From positions 4,650,001-4,714,000 of the forward strand of contig NZ_CP097384.1 in NCBI RefSeq assembly GCF_024584705.1: 64,000 nucleotides of DNA, given 5' to 3'. The position numbers and the translations under genes are program-made. Position 1 is the first letter of the stretch; each line of letters opens with the position of its first letter. Positions 9,374 through 18,955 of the stretch are shown in pieces. The notes under the pieces were generated by a model, which worked only from the letters and a program-made list of their open reading frames with translations, ran no database searches and was not told the DNA's origin. Source of the stretch: Blastopirellula sp. J2-11. GTDB taxonomy: Bacteria; Planctomycetota; Planctomycetia; Pirellulales; Pirellulaceae.

Positions 9374-10717
9374 ATGACACCATCCTGGCAGATCGATCGT
9401 CGCCATGTCCTGCGTGGACTTGGCAGCTTCATTGCGCTTCCAGTGCTGAACTGCATGCGTCCCACACTCGGCGCAGACCCGGAGTCGCCGCGGCGCAGCG
9501 CGTTCATCTACATCCCCAATGGAGTCAACACGCTGGACTATCAGATCACGACGCCCGGTGAAAATTACGTCTTCTCGCGTTCGCTAGAGTCGCTTGAGAA
9601 ACATCGAGGAGTCATCACGCCGATCAGCGGGCTGCATCATCCCGGCGGTCTGGGCCATCATCACAATTGCCAAAAGATCTGGCTCACAGGAGGTCAACTT
9701 GGTCCGACGGATCGCAATACCATCTCCGTCGACCAAAAGATGGCAGAGGTGACGTCACCGCATACTCGCTTTCATTCGCTCGAGATCGCCAACAAAGGCG
9801 AGTCGCTGGCTTGGACCGCTGACGGCATCCGCCTTCCCGGCATGAGCCGGTGCAGTGAAATTTTTGCTCACCTTTTCGAAGAACCGAAGAACGGCACAGT
9901 TGCGCAGCGGCGCGCCTTGCGCCGCAAGGGAAGCGTGCTGGATGCGAACTTGGAAGAAGTCCGTTCGCTTGAGAAAAAGATGGGCGAGCAAGACAAGGGA
10001 CGTATGAACCAATATCTTACCGCCGTACGCGAAACCGAAATCCGCGCCCGACGGGCTGATGATTGGCTGGATGTTCCGCGTCCCGAAATCCTCGAAAAGG
10101 ATCGTCGGCGCACCGACCGCGAAGTTCCGCAGACTCAGGCAGGTGATTATTTCCGCACCATCTACGATTTGATCGTGTTGGCGTTTCAGACCGACGCGAC
10201 TCGCGTTGTTACTTTCAGCAGCGGCATCGAGGGACAGGGACTACCGATTCCTGAATTGGGCATCTCGCAATCTCGCCATGAACTTAGCCATCACAATGGC
10301 GATCCAGGGCACATGGAAAAGCTAACTCAAAGCGACGCGTTTAGCGTCGAACAGTTCAGTTATTTTCTGACTCGGTTGGCGGAGACGCCTGATCTTAACG
10401 GTCGCCCGTTGCTTGACACGACTATGTCCTTATTCGGCAGCGGCATGGCGTACGGGCACAGTCACGGAAACGCCAATCTGCCGCTTGTTTTGGCGGGTGG
10501 AGCAGCTTGCGGACTAAAACATGGTCGTCACGTCGATCTGAACCAAGGCCACTTTGACGGGTACCAATTGGACGTTCCCGGCAAGCACTATCACCTCTGC
10601 AGTCGTCCGGCCAACAGCAACGCCCACATGAGTAATCTTCTGCTGACAATGGCGCAAAAGATGGGCGTGGAGACGGAAGACTTTGGTGACAGCAATAGCG
10701 AACTGGAACTAGCATGA
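9374..10717 (+). CDS. DUF1552 family exported protein
   Basis: A 447-residue protein with a twin-arginine-like start ([18 protein letters not shown]), suggesting export in folded form by the Tat system. The body matches the DUF1552 family by its [11 protein letters not shown] opening, the His-rich [17 protein letters not shown] segment, the FHSLEIAN region, and [17 protein letters not shown] with LVLAGG near the end. The many conserved His and Asp residues are reminiscent of the alkaline-phosphatase/sulfatase-like fold of the related DUF1501 proteins. It follows the cytochrome gene by 53 bp and overlaps the next gene by four bases (ATGA), so the three are probably co-transcribed. Function is unknown. 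Confidence 0.92.
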   Translation: MTPSWQIDRRHVLRGLGSFIALPVLNCMRPTLGADPESPRRSAFIYIPNGVNTLDYQITTPGENYVFSRSLESLEKHRGVITPISGLHHPGGLGHHHNCQKIWLTGGQLGPTDRNTISVDQKMAEVTSPHTRFHSLEIANKGESLAWTADGIRLPGMSRCSEIFAHLFEEPKNGTVAQRRALRRKGSVLDANLEEVRSLEKKMGEQDKGRMNQYLTAVRETEIRARRADDWLDVPRPEILEKDRRRTDREVPQTQAGDYFRTIYDLIVLAFQTDATRVVTFSSGIEGQGLPIPELGISQSRHELSHHNGDPGHMEKLTQSDAFSVEQFSYFLTRLAETPDLNGRPLLDTTMSLFGSGMAYGHSHGNANLPLVLAGGAACGLKHGRHVDLNQGHFDGYQLDVPGKHYHLCSRPANSNAHMSNLLLTMAQKMGVETEDFGDSNSELELA

Positions 10718-12006
10718 AACGACCGACCAATATTGGCGCAACGCGCCAGCGAGTGAATTGTCGTGGAGTTTTCACGCATGCACGCATTCACTTGCATATT
10801 CACCAACTAGCGCGTCTAGCTAATATTGCCTGTACGTTTTGCCTGTTGCTAGTCGCCGGCAGTCTTCGCGCTGACGAACCGTTTCGCGCCTCGTCCGGAA
10901 CTTTTCCGCCGCCTAAAGAGGCCAAAGCGTATCGAGGTGAACTCGTTTTCGTTGATCATGTGAACCGGCGCGGAAGTCTTCGTCTACATGTTGACGGTCA
11001 CTACCATGAGGGTCAGCTTCACCACTTCGCTATGCTGCCCTACGGCGTGATCCGTTATCGCGGCGCTCCCGCCGAATTGCGTGACATTCCGATCGGTACA
11101 GTTCTGTACGGACGCTTTTATCTGCCGCCTGACCCTGAGACATCAGCAGTTCCCAACGTAAAAGGGAACAACGTGACCGCGCCTCCAGAGAACCACGCGA
11201 TTCTGTTGGAGGATGGGCCGAGTCTGTGCCTGCGTGAAGGAAAAGCCTGGAAGCTGAAGCAGGTGAACATCCATGGTTCCGAGGGTGAACTGGTCGCCAG
11301 CCTGGACAGAGTGGAGGGAGGCGAAGGACTCGGCGGCGAGCATCGATTCACCATTGATGGCTCAACGCGCATCTGGCGCGGCCGAGAGCTGCTTGGTCTC
11401 AATGAACTTGTGGCGGAAGGAAGCTGGCCCGCCAACGGTCAGAAGCTGTTCGAGGATCAGTCGATTCAGCTCGCGCTGACCTGGCATCCGCGATACCTCT
11501 ACCAACAGTTTCACGTAGCCGATCTTTGGCTTGACGATGCCGCGATGAAGGTCGCTGCAGATCGCCAACGAGGGCGTCACGTTCGTCACATCCGCACCCG
11601 CTGGATGCCTGCCATGGTCGACACGATTCAGTACGGGAAATTCGGTCAGGCGACGGTGACCGCAACTTTGTTTGGCGGGATGGATGATTCGCTGTATGCC
11701 GACTTCCAGCCTGGTATGAGCGGCAAGATGGCTGCGGCGGAAAACACGCTACGCACCTGGTGGCCCGACCACGATGGCATGGACGGGAAGATCACCTTGG
11801 TCGAGAAGATCGCCGAAGAGCCGCCGTTGGGCAGCAGCGGGATTCAGATCCAATTCGAAGTCCCGCTCATCCTAGAGGGTTTCCGCCCGGGACGCATTGT
11901 CCGCATCCGGCCTCAAAATTGGCCCAATGTCAAACCCCCTGTTGAGGAACGCATCCGTAACTTTGAGGACCGCTGGCCAAGCTCCGACTTATTTCAAGAA
12001 AAGTAA
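10714..12006 (+). CDS. Unknown exported protein of the DUF1592/DUF1552 operon
   Basis: A 430-residue protein whose ATG overlaps the stop of the DUF1552 gene. It has an unusually long N-terminus of about 34 residues before a hydrophobic segment (~36-52) ending in SLRADEP, which looks like the real signal peptide; a TTG near 10791 is an alternative start. The mature part appears beta-rich, with [18 protein letters not shown], a GSLRLHVDG strand, an RWMPAMVD segment and a C-terminal [12 protein letters not shown] do not recognise the family. Its overlap with the upstream gene suggests a role with the cytochrome/DUF1552 pair, perhaps as a periplasmic accessory or substrate-binding protein. The gene ends ~100 bp from the convergent reductase gene. 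Confidence 0.75.
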   Translation: MKRPTNIGATRQRVNCRGVFTHARIHLHIHQLARLANIACTFCLLLVAGSLRADEPFRASSGTFPPPKEAKAYRGELVFVDHVNRRGSLRLHVDGHYHEGQLHHFAMLPYGVIRYRGAPAELRDIPIGTVLYGRFYLPPDPETSAVPNVKGNNVTAPPENHAILLEDGPSLCLREGKAWKLKQVNIHGSEGELVASLDRVEGGEGLGGEHRFTIDGSTRIWRGRELLGLNELVAEGSWPANGQKLFEDQSIQLALTWHPRYLYQQFHVADLWLDDAAMKVAADRQRGRHVRHIRTRWMPAMVDTIQYGKFGQATVTATLFGGMDDSLYADFQPGMSGKMAAAENTLRTWWPDHDGMDGKITLVEKIAEEPPLGSSGIQIQFEVPLILEGFRPGRIVRIRPQNWPNVKPPVEERIRNFEDRWPSSDLFQEK

Positions 12007-12109
12007 GCGAAACGGCGACGGTCACGCCGTCGAACTAATTCTTGTTCGTGCGACGCTGGCCGAGAGAACGAAGACTGCTTCCCCACGACCAGGAACTAGA
12101 CAGGGTCCT

Positions 12110-13180
12110 CTACTTCGTGATTTGGCCGCTCTCCACCAATTGTTGAAACATCTCGTTCATCGTTTCTCCCAACGGTCGATACTCGACTCCGAGCTCTCGA
12201 ATACTTTTGCGGTTGTCAGCAATCCAGGGGACATCGACATTTCGCGTGACCATTTTTCGCGTGAGCGACTTGTTGAAAATCGGTGCGACAAGCCACACCA
12301 ACCACTTGGGCAACGAGTTCTGCGGAATCGGATAGTCATCGCCGTAAGTGGAGACAAGCGTTTGCGCGATCTCGAAAAAATCGGTGTTGTGGCCCGAAAT
12401 GATATGGCGACCTTGTGCCTGAGGGAGATAAGCGGCAGCCAGGTGAGCGTAGGCGACGTCGCGTACGTCGACGACTCCGATTCCGAATCGTGGCGTTCCT
12501 CGTTTCATGGTTCCATCGCCAAACTGCTTGACCATGCTGAAGCTCTCGGAGGTCGCGAATGGGCTGATCCCCGGGCCGAACACCATCGACGGGTTGATGA
12601 CGACTAAATCCCATCGCGACTGCGCTTTCACGATCTTCCCAGCCTCCTGCTCTGCGACCGTCTTGGAATAGGAATAGGGACCATATTCCAAAGTGGATGT
12701 CGTATTCCAGTCAGCTTCGGTGAGGACTCCGCCGGCCGCTTTCGCGACGTCGGCATTATCACCAAATATCGCGGCGCAGCTGCTGGTCAAGACAACTCGC
12801 TTCACCGTGTCATGGCGGTTCGCCTCGCCGAGTACGTTGCGAGTTCCTAGCAGCGCCGGATCAACCAGTTCCTTCTGCGGATCATTCACATCCAGCGAGA
12901 ACGGCGAAGCCGTATGGAACACGATCGAACATCCCTCCATCGCCTCCGCGTAAGATCCTTCTTTCAGCAAATCGGCGGAGAAGTATCGAATCGCGCCGGG
13001 CGCCGTTACCGCGATTTCATTTAAGTACTTCAGCTTGTCTTGGCGAGTCGGATCGCGTACCGGAGCATGAATCGTAACCCCTGCTTCCAACAAGCGTTTC
13101 ACCATGTGCCCCGCTACATAACCGGTCGCGCCAGAAATCATCACAGGAGACGAAACGTCGATCGGCAGATCCAATGGCAT
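12110..13180 (-). CDS. NAD(P)-dependent epimerase/reductase (extended SDR family)
   Basis: A 356-residue extended short-chain dehydrogenase. The Rossmann dinucleotide loop GATGYVAG is at 17-24 and the catalytic Tyr169-x3-Lys173 lies in YSYSK. The overall pattern (VFHTASPF, RVVLTSSCAAIFG, NPSMVFGPG, VDVRDVAYAHL) is closest to dihydroflavonol-4-reductase/3-beta-hydroxysteroid dehydrogenase-like enzymes, which reduce or oxidise a hydroxyl/keto group with NAD(P). The substrate cannot be told from sequence. It is cytoplasmic (no signal peptide). It lies 57 bp downstream of the HtrA-like gene on the same strand, so joint transcription is possible. Confidence 0.9.
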   Translation of the reverse strand: MPLDLPIDVSSPVMISGATGYVAGHMVKRLLEAGVTIHAPVRDPTRQDKLKYLNEIAVTAPGAIRYFSADLLKEGSYAEAMEGCSIVFHTASPFSLDVNDPQKELVDPALLGTRNVLGEANRHDTVKRVVLTSSCAAIFGDNADVAKAAGGVLTEADWNTTSTLEYGPYSYSKTVAEQEAGKIVKAQSRWDLVVINPSMVFGPGISPFATSESFSMVKQFGDGTMKRGTPRFGIGVVDVRDVAYAHLAAAYLPQAQGRHIISGHNTDFFEIAQTLVSTYGDDYPIPQNSLPKWLVWLVAPIFNKSLTRKMVTRNVDVPWIADNRKSIRELGVEYRPLGETMNEMFQQLVESGQITK

Positions 13181-13237
13181 GTTGACTTTCTTTTTGAACG
13201 CAACGCAGTGACCAGGTCATTTTACTCGTCCGAGACG

Positions 13238-14233
13238 CTAACTTTTCCAGGCGATCGCCAGATCAAACTTTCGATCTCCGCGAATCAGCGTGAGCGACAA
13301 CGGGACATCCTGCGGAACGACCGCCAGCAAACGATGTATGTCATCCACGCTGGCTATGATGCGATCGTTGATTGCGACAATCAAATCGCCAGGTCGAACG
13401 CCGCTTTGCCTGGCGACGCCGCCAGTTGCGACATCGACCACTTCCACGACTTGATCTGACAGCAAGTCAAATTGTCGCACCATTGCTCTCGGCAGTCGTT
13501 GCGCTGCGGCGGTAACCCCCAGTTGCCGTCGACGAACGCGGCCATGCGTCAGAATCTCTGCGATCACCCACTGCGCCGTATCACTGGGAACAGCGAAACC
13601 AAGTCCCTGCGCCATTGCGATGATCGCCGTATTGACGCCGACGACGCGGCCGCGTGAGTCGACCAACGGGCCGCCGCTATTGCCAGGATTGATCGGCGCC
13701 GTGTGCTGGACAATGTTCTCGATCAAGTGTCCATCTTGACCACGCAGCGTTCTGCCAACGGCGCTGATCACGCCGGTCGAAACCGTTGAATGGAGTCCCA
13801 ACGGGCTTCCCATGGCGATCACCAATTGACCAACTCGACTGGCGCTCGATTCCCCCAATTCTGCGTAGGGAAGTTCGCTCGACGCAAGCTTCAATAGTGC
13901 GATATCAGTGGAAGGATCATCGCCGATCACTTGCGCATCGACGCGATCGCCATCATTGGTCTCGGCAAACAATCGCCGCCGTCCTCCGACCACATGACTG
14001 TTGGTGATCGCATACCCTTCCGGCGTAACGAGAAATCCAGAACCTGCTCCGCCCCGTTCGCCCGAGACGCTGACGACCGCCGGTGAAACGCTATCGACCA
14101 CGTTGATTACTGCTTGCGAATAGGCGTCTAGCAGATCCGCGTCGGCAGGATTGGCCCGCCGCGGCGTCGATTCACGATCACCGCTGTGATCGGGGCCAGA
14201 GAGAAATCGCGGAGAATCGTCCTTTTTTTTCAT
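13238..14233 (-). CDS. HtrA/DegP-like trypsin-type serine protease with PDZ domain
   Basis: A 331-residue S1C-family protease. The catalytic triad is visible: His80 in TNSHVV, Asp110 in STDIALLK and Ser186 in GNSGGP. Residues ~240-331 form one PDZ domain (GVRPGDLIVAINDRIIASVDDI), which usually binds C-termini of unfolded substrates or anchors regulators. Unlike most HtrA proteins it has no signal peptide or transmembrane helix; the N-terminus is a charged, probably disordered stretch (MKKKDDSPRF), so it may act in the cytoplasm. ATG 14233 is the only good start near the domain. It may share a transcript with the reductase downstream. Confidence 0.92.
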   Translation of the reverse strand: MKKKDDSPRFLSGPDHSGDRESTPRRANPADADLLDAYSQAVINVVDSVSPAVVSVSGERGGAGSGFLVTPEGYAITNSHVVGGRRRLFAETNDGDRVDAQVIGDDPSTDIALLKLASSELPYAELGESSASRVGQLVIAMGSPLGLHSTVSTGVISAVGRTLRGQDGHLIENIVQHTAPINPGNSGGPLVDSRGRVVGVNTAIIAMAQGLGFAVPSDTAQWVIAEILTHGRVRRRQLGVTAAAQRLPRAMVRQFDLLSDQVVEVVDVATGGVARQSGVRPGDLIVAINDRIIASVDDIHRLLAVVPQDVPLSLTLIRGDRKFDLAIAWKS

Positions 14234-14463
14234 GCCTGTCCCTTTCTAGAAGAGTTTGTTTCAATCTTACGCAGCCCACACGTAAAGGACAGATGCGGAT
14301 AGCACTGCCAAAATCGACGGCGAAAAAACACCCATCGCAATTCATGTTGGTGCGCACATCCAGATAGATTTCCTCACTGCCGCAAAGTATGATCGAGTTT
14401 CCCTCCGATCACTTGCTCCAAGCCAAGTATCCCCCCTTCCTCTCCTGCACTATCAGTCAACCG

Positions 14464-15597
14464 ATGCCAAACCCAAGTACTTTCTCGCTAACATCCGTTT
14501 CACTCTTTCTAGCGATGCTGCTGATTGCGGCGCCGCTGTCTGCTCGAAAATGGCACGTCAACGCAGAGACCGGCAGCGATTCGAATTCTGGCGTCGCAGA
14601 GAAGCCGTTTAAGTCGTTGCAGAAGGGGATCAATTCGGCCAAGGATGGCGACGTGATACAACTTCATCCACAAGGCGCTGTCATTCGACAGTCAGGCAGG
14701 TTTGGCGATCGATCCGGAATTACGATCGAAGGGAACGGCGTAACGCTGGACGGGGCCGATCCATTGCCGGTCGATGGCTGGGAAAAGGTGGGCGCCAATC
14801 TCTATCGTCGCCAACTGAAGCGAACGCCGCTTGACCGCCATCTGCTGATCGTCGACGGCGTGATGCAGCGAATGGGCAGGACGCAGAGCGCTGGCTCGCC
14901 GGAGTTTCCGGCGCCTGCGGAGCTAGAGCCGGGAGAGTTCTGTTTTGAGAACATCGATAAGCAGACCGGCTGGCTCTACGTGTGCGGATCGATCAAGAAT
15001 CTCGAATGGTCCACGCGCGTGAACGGAATCGGCATGGGAGGCGTTTGTCGGCGAATTGTCGTTCAAAATCTGGAGACGCGCAACTTTCTGAATGACGGTT
15101 TCAACATTCACGGCGACGGTCGCGAACTGACGTTCGAGAATATCCATGGCTACGATTGCTTTGACGAAGGCTTCTCGGCCCACGAAACCTCCGAGTGCCT
15201 TATTACCGGGGGCAAGTTCTACGGAAACGAAAATGGGATCGCCGACGTGAACGCGTCCGAGACCGTCTATCGCAACTGCGAATTCTATGGAAACGTCAAC
15301 ACCGACGTTCTGCTCATCGGCAAAGCGCACGCGTTGATCGACTGCAAGATTCTCAATTCGACATCCGCGGCGGCGCTCGTCGCGGGACCGCGCACCAAAA
15401 ACCAATCCTTCGCGTTGCAGCTGCAACGCGTCACGATCACTACCCAGCAGAAGTCCGATCGTGGTCTGGTGCGGATGAACGGAGGGACGCTGCTAGTCGA
15501 GAACTGCGTCTGCGAGAATATCGGCTTGAATACGCTCGGCGCCGACGTGACCTACCAGGGGCGGAATCTGGTCGACGGCGCAGCACTCGACAAATAA
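14464..15597 (+). CDS. Exported right-handed beta-helix protein
   Basis: A 377-residue protein when started at ATG 14464, which gives a proper Sec signal peptide (SLFLAMLLIAAPLSA); an upstream ATG at 14389 would add 25 residues before the signal and is less likely. The mature start (KWHVNAETGSDSNSG, then KPFKSLQKGINSAKDGDVI) is the classic opening of parallel beta-helix, pectate-lyase-like proteins. Repeated short strands with Asn/Gly turns follow (TFENIHGYD, ITGGKFYGNENGIADV). Such proteins bind or cleave polysaccharides; catalytic residues cannot be assigned. It is followed by an intergenic palindromic repeat and a hydrolase gene. Confidence 0.85.
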   Translation: MPNPSTFSLTSVSLFLAMLLIAAPLSARKWHVNAETGSDSNSGVAEKPFKSLQKGINSAKDGDVIQLHPQGAVIRQSGRFGDRSGITIEGNGVTLDGADPLPVDGWEKVGANLYRRQLKRTPLDRHLLIVDGVMQRMGRTQSAGSPEFPAPAELEPGEFCFENIDKQTGWLYVCGSIKNLEWSTRVNGIGMGGVCRRIVVQNLETRNFLNDGFNIHGDGRELTFENIHGYDCFDEGFSAHETSECLITGGKFYGNENGIADVNASETVYRNCEFYGNVNTDVLLIGKAHALIDCKILNSTSAAALVAGPRTKNQSFALQLQRVTITTQQKSDRGLVRMNGGTLLVENCVCENIGLNTLGADVTYQGRNLVDGAALDK

Positions 15598-15626
15598 TAG
15601 ATTAGAGCGTTGAACATCCATTCTCT

Positions 15627-15726
15627 GCGTAGTCCGCCAGCGAACGCGAGGGGAAATTGCTCGGTGATTTAAAGGCGGAATGAAATAGCCAATCGTATTT
15701 TCCTCGCTTGCACTGGCGGGCTACGC
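15627..15726. repeat. ~100-bp imperfect palindromic intergenic repeat
   Basis: Two ~30-bp arms (15627-15656 and 15697-15726) are imperfect inverted repeats of each other: GCGTAGTCCGCCAGCG on the left pairs with a CACTGGCGGGCTACGC-type arm on the right, with a short A/T-rich middle. The whole could fold into a long hairpin. It has the form of a dispersed intergenic repeat or small MITE. It lies between the beta-helix gene and the hydrolase gene and does not encode protein. Confidence 0.75.
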
Positions 15727-15844
15727 AAAAGTGATGCGTTCCATAATTTGCAAACTTTCCCGTCCATCATGTTGGAAAGTGACTTCGGATCCTCTAAAAA
15801 AGATCTCCTACCTTCTTCCCCTACCCACCCAAGGAGCCCATCTC

Positions 15845-16726
15845 GTGAAGCGAATTCTGCTTACCCTCGCGCTGCTGCTCACCTCACAGCTTCAAGCCGA
15901 GGAACTGAAACAGCAACTCAATCTGCCGTACGGCGATCATCCGCGGCAAGTGCTTGATTTTTATCCCGCGAAGTCCGATAAGCCGACGCCGGTCGTCTTT
16001 TACATTCACGGCGGAGGATGGCGCGGCGGCGACAAAAAGACGAATCCGAAAGCGTTCCTCAACAAAGGAATTTCGGTGGTCGCAATCAACTACCGCTACG
16101 TCCAAAATGGCGTGGAACAAAATGTGGAGCCGCCGGTCAAAGCGCCGCTGAGCGACGCTGCACGGGCTTTGCAATTTGTGCGCTCCAAGGCGGCTGAGTG
16201 GAATCTCGACAAAGAGCGTATCGGCGCTACCGGCGGTTCGGCCGGCGCGTGCAGTTCGCTTTGGCTAGCATTTCACGATGACCTGGCCGATCCGAAAAGC
16301 GACGATCCAATCGCTCGCGAGTCGACGCGCCTTTACTGCGCCGCAGTCAACGGAGCACAGGTTTCGCTCGATCCGAAGGAGCTGCGCCAGTGGATGCCCA
16401 ATTATAAATATGGCGCCCATGCGTTTGGTCTGCCGAACCTGGAGAGCGTGATCGAAAACCGCGAATCGCTCATGCCCTGGATCAAAGAATATTCACCGAT
16501 CGAAAGCGTCTCGAAAGATGATCCCCCGATCGCATTGTTCTATGGTGGTGAAGTTCCGGTGGTCGGCGCCTCGCCGAAGGATCCGACTCACTCCGGCATC
16601 ATGGGCGTCAAGTTGGCGGAACGTCTGAAAGAAGCGAACGTCGACGTCGTGCTGGTGACCCCTGGGACGGAAAAACCGCAATACAAGAACTCGACCGAGT
16701 ATCTCATCGACCGCCTGACCAAATAA
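15845..16726 (+). CDS. Exported alpha/beta hydrolase (esterase/lipase-like)
   Basis: A 293-residue hydrolase. GTG 15845 is preceded by AAGGAG at 15831-15836 (8-base spacing) and opens a clean signal peptide (KRILLTLALLLTSQLQA), so it is preferred over frames starting at 15731. The oxyanion-hole motif HGGGW and nucleophile motif GGSAGA, with Ser in the middle, mark the BD-FAE/hormone-sensitive-lipase-like group, which cleaves carboxyl esters. A late Asp in DDPPIALFYGG and His in DPTHSG could complete the triad. The periplasmic location and neighbours (beta-helix protein, a CE6-type esterase further on) suggest deacylation of polysaccharides. A strong terminator follows at 16807. Confidence 0.88.
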   Translation: MKRILLTLALLLTSQLQAEELKQQLNLPYGDHPRQVLDFYPAKSDKPTPVVFYIHGGGWRGGDKKTNPKAFLNKGISVVAINYRYVQNGVEQNVEPPVKAPLSDAARALQFVRSKAAEWNLDKERIGATGGSAGACSSLWLAFHDDLADPKSDDPIARESTRLYCAAVNGAQVSLDPKELRQWMPNYKYGAHAFGLPNLESVIENRESLMPWIKEYSPIESVSKDDPPIALFYGGEVPVVGASPKDPTHSGIMGVKLAERLKEANVDVVLVTPGTEKPQYKNSTEYLIDRLTK

Positions 16727-16806
16727 GTCCAGCTCTCAACATCGGTGCAAGCGAACAGAGTCGTACGCCGATCGCAATTGCCGAGAGACCCAAGTTCAGT
16801 CCATGG

Positions 16807-16839
16807 GGATGACGCCGATAACGGCGTCATCCTTTTTTT
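16807..16839 (+). terminator. Rho-independent terminator after the hydrolase gene
   Basis: A 10-bp perfect stem (GGATGACGCC at 16807-16816, complement at 16823-16832) with a 6-base loop is followed directly by seven T residues. It lies 80 bp after the hydrolase stop. Confidence 0.92.
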
Positions 16840-17181
16840 GTGGAGCGACGCCACCGAGCGATCGAAAAGGCAAAAAGACACTGTCTATTCTGGCAGTATT
16901 ATTTTCAAAACTTTTCCCTTGCACCCTCCTGCAGAGTCGCGTACTTTGCACATGGCAGTCAGGTCAACGGCTTTCCTTGCCTCAAATAGATGACCCGTGC
17001 CCTGTGAATTCCTCTTTTCCTTACCCCGCAATATGTTGCGGCGACTTTTCTAACATCACCGAAAAAGGGCGGAAACGACGAAGCCTTTTTCATGCGTTCA
17101 TAGCGATCCTATCAATCATGACGCTCTCCTCCGCCGCTGTATTGCAGCGACGAATGTGGGAGCCATTTAGGAGTGGGTTCG
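16840..17181. other. Leader region before the DUF1559 gene
   Basis: About 340 bp between the terminator and the pseudopilin gene. Frames crossing it have no signal or motif and look non-coding. It presumably contains the promoter and 5' leader of the 17182 gene; TAGGAG at 17168-17173 is that gene's ribosome binding site. Nothing else is seen. Confidence 0.5.
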
Positions 17182-18291
17182 ATGTTCTATCTACGATTCG
17201 CATGTCGTCCTTTCGACACGTCGACTAGTCACCCCCTATCGTACGTTGCCCCTGGACGGCGTCGGAACTCTTTGCAATCGACGACCGGATTCACGCTGGT
17301 CGAACTCTTGGTGGTGATCGCAATCATCGGGGTTCTGATCGGTTTGCTCCTTCCCGCCGTACAACAAGCGCGGGAAGCGGCCAGACGCATGCAATGCGTC
17401 AACAACATGAAACAAATCGGCCTTGCGGTCCACAGTTTTCATGACACGTACAACGGGCTTCCACCGGCGGCGACCGGCAATACGGGACTAACCCTCTGGG
17501 CGGTCTTGATGCCGTACATGGAGCAAGGAAACGTCTACGGTCAACTGAACATGGAAGCTTCAGGCGTTGTCGATGGCTGCACCAACGCATCGCATATCGG
17601 CGCCAGCGCCGCCGCCGCTTCGTCCGCCAATTACAACATCCTGCGCAATACGGTGATCGGCGGCTATCTCTGCCCTTCGCGTCGGTCTACCGCCGAAGGG
17701 AAAAACAGCAAAGGGGTGCCGGTAGGGGATTATGCGATCATCATCGCAGGCGCCGAAAGATGGCAGTTCTGGAAAAACCCTGCTTCGCAACTGCAGGCGC
17801 TGCGCGTGGCGCAAACTAGCGACGATAAAAATCTGATCAACATCAGTAACGGCGGCGTCACTGAATCTGTCGACGATCCCAACGACGGCTGGCGTCCTCG
17901 TGACACCCTTTCCCGAATTACCGACGGAACCAGCAATACGATGATTGTGGGAGAGAAGCATATTACGGCCGGTTTTCTGGGCCTTTGCTGTCGGGCGGAT
18001 CGCGGGCCCAACGGTAGCGACGGCTACATCTACTGGAATCGCTCGAACGGACCAGGCGGTTACGGCGAATATTGGGTCGCCGGTAGTGTGAACTACGGTC
18101 TGGCTCGTTCGCCCAACGAAGGAGTCGGACTGAGCGTCAACAGCAGCCCAGCGCTCGGCAGTTGGCATCCAGGGGTTTGTAATTTTTTGTTCGCAGATGG
18201 CTCTGTCCAAGCGTTGGCGGTCAACGTCAATTCCAACGTCTTGATCTCTCTGGGTGGCGCCAACGAAGGTAACGTGGTGAGTCTTCCCTAA
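17182..18291 (+). CDS. DUF1559 pseudopilin-like protein
   Basis: A 369-residue protein. TAGGAG at 17168-17173 supports ATG 17182, leaving ~35 residues before the type IV prepilin-like segment TTGFTLVELLVVIAIIG, where a prepilin peptidase would cut after Gly and methylate Phe. The following LLPAVQQAREAARRMQC and NNMKQIGLAVHSFHD are hallmarks of DUF1559 (SBP_bac_10-like), a family greatly expanded in planctomycetes. Near the C-terminus, VCNFLFADGSVQALA is the usual terminal motif. It is likely anchored in the membrane by the pilin helix with a large extracytoplasmic domain. The stop TAA overlaps the ATG of the lipoprotein gene, so the two are translated together. Exact function is unknown. Confidence 0.93.
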   Translation: MFYLRFACRPFDTSTSHPLSYVAPGRRRNSLQSTTGFTLVELLVVIAIIGVLIGLLLPAVQQAREAARRMQCVNNMKQIGLAVHSFHDTYNGLPPAATGNTGLTLWAVLMPYMEQGNVYGQLNMEASGVVDGCTNASHIGASAAAASSANYNILRNTVIGGYLCPSRRSTAEGKNSKGVPVGDYAIIIAGAERWQFWKNPASQLQALRVAQTSDDKNLINISNGGVTESVDDPNDGWRPRDTLSRITDGTSNTMIVGEKHITAGFLGLCCRADRGPNGSDGYIYWNRSNGPGGYGEYWVAGSVNYGLARSPNEGVGLSVNSSPALGSWHPGVCNFLFADGSVQALAVNVNSNVLISLGGANEGNVVSLP

Positions 18292-18755
18292 TGAAATCAA
18301 CCTTACTCATGCAACATTCATCATTTTTAAAGTCTTCATTTGGCTTGGTCGCACTCGCGTCGTTTCTGGCCTGCGCCGTGGGTTGCGGCGACGATTCGAT
18401 GCACCCGGTCCAAGGTCACATTCATTTCGTCGATGGCTCCCCTCTAAAAACAGGACGCGTCGTTCTCGATGGAGGCGATACCAATACAAGTTCCTGGGGA
18501 CTGATTCATCCCGACGGATCATTCCAGGTGGGAACGCTCGACGTGGACGACGGAGTTCCTGCAGGCGTCTATCGCGTTTACATCGAGAATGCGATGTCGC
18601 TTCCTCCTGACAACTGGGGAGATCGCGACTTCACCCCCAAGTTGCTAATCCATCCCAAGTTCATGGATCCTGAGCAGTCGGGATTAAGCATCGAAGTTCC
18701 CGCCAAATCAACGTCGTGGGAAATCATCGTCGAGAAGCCGCCCAAGTCCCGCTAG
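18291..18755 (+). CDS. Small lipoprotein partner of the DUF1559 protein
   Basis: A 154-residue protein whose ATG shares a base with the preceding TAA. A signal peptide ends in a lipobox (ACAVGC, Cys at about 32), so it should be lipid-anchored. The mature domain is beta-rich and resembles carboxypeptidase-regulatory-like (transthyretin-like) folds: VQGHIHFVDGSPLKTGRV, SSWGLIHPDGSF and GVPAGVYRVYI. It is similar in layout to the lipoprotein at 39490, which also follows a DUF1559 gene. The pairing suggests a surface complex; no enzymatic residues are visible. Confidence 0.85.
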   Translation: MKSTLLMQHSSFLKSSFGLVALASFLACAVGCGDDSMHPVQGHIHFVDGSPLKTGRVVLDGGDTNTSSWGLIHPDGSFQVGTLDVDDGVPAGVYRVYIENAMSLPPDNWGDRDFTPKLLIHPKFMDPEQSGLSIEVPAKSTSWEIIVEKPPKSR

Positions 18756-18955
18756 CCGTACGCCGCGATCTCTCTCTCGCCGGCGTTTGGCCGCAGGAGG
18801 TCACGAGATATCATTCTTGGCAAAACCAACATGTGCTGTGGTGATTCTTTCCTTCCGGCCAGCTAGAATGGATGTGTGGGCCGTCGCTGACGGCGTCATC
18901 CGTATTTGGCCAGAATCACTTCTTTCACCTGCCAACCAAGGATATCCCTCTCGCC

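Noticed and set aside
16803-17228. 141-codon plus-strand frame across the terminator and leader
   Set aside because: It runs through a strong terminator and overlaps the DUF1559 start in another frame.
17560-18300. 246-codon minus-strand frame
   Set aside because: Antisense to the DUF1559 coding region.
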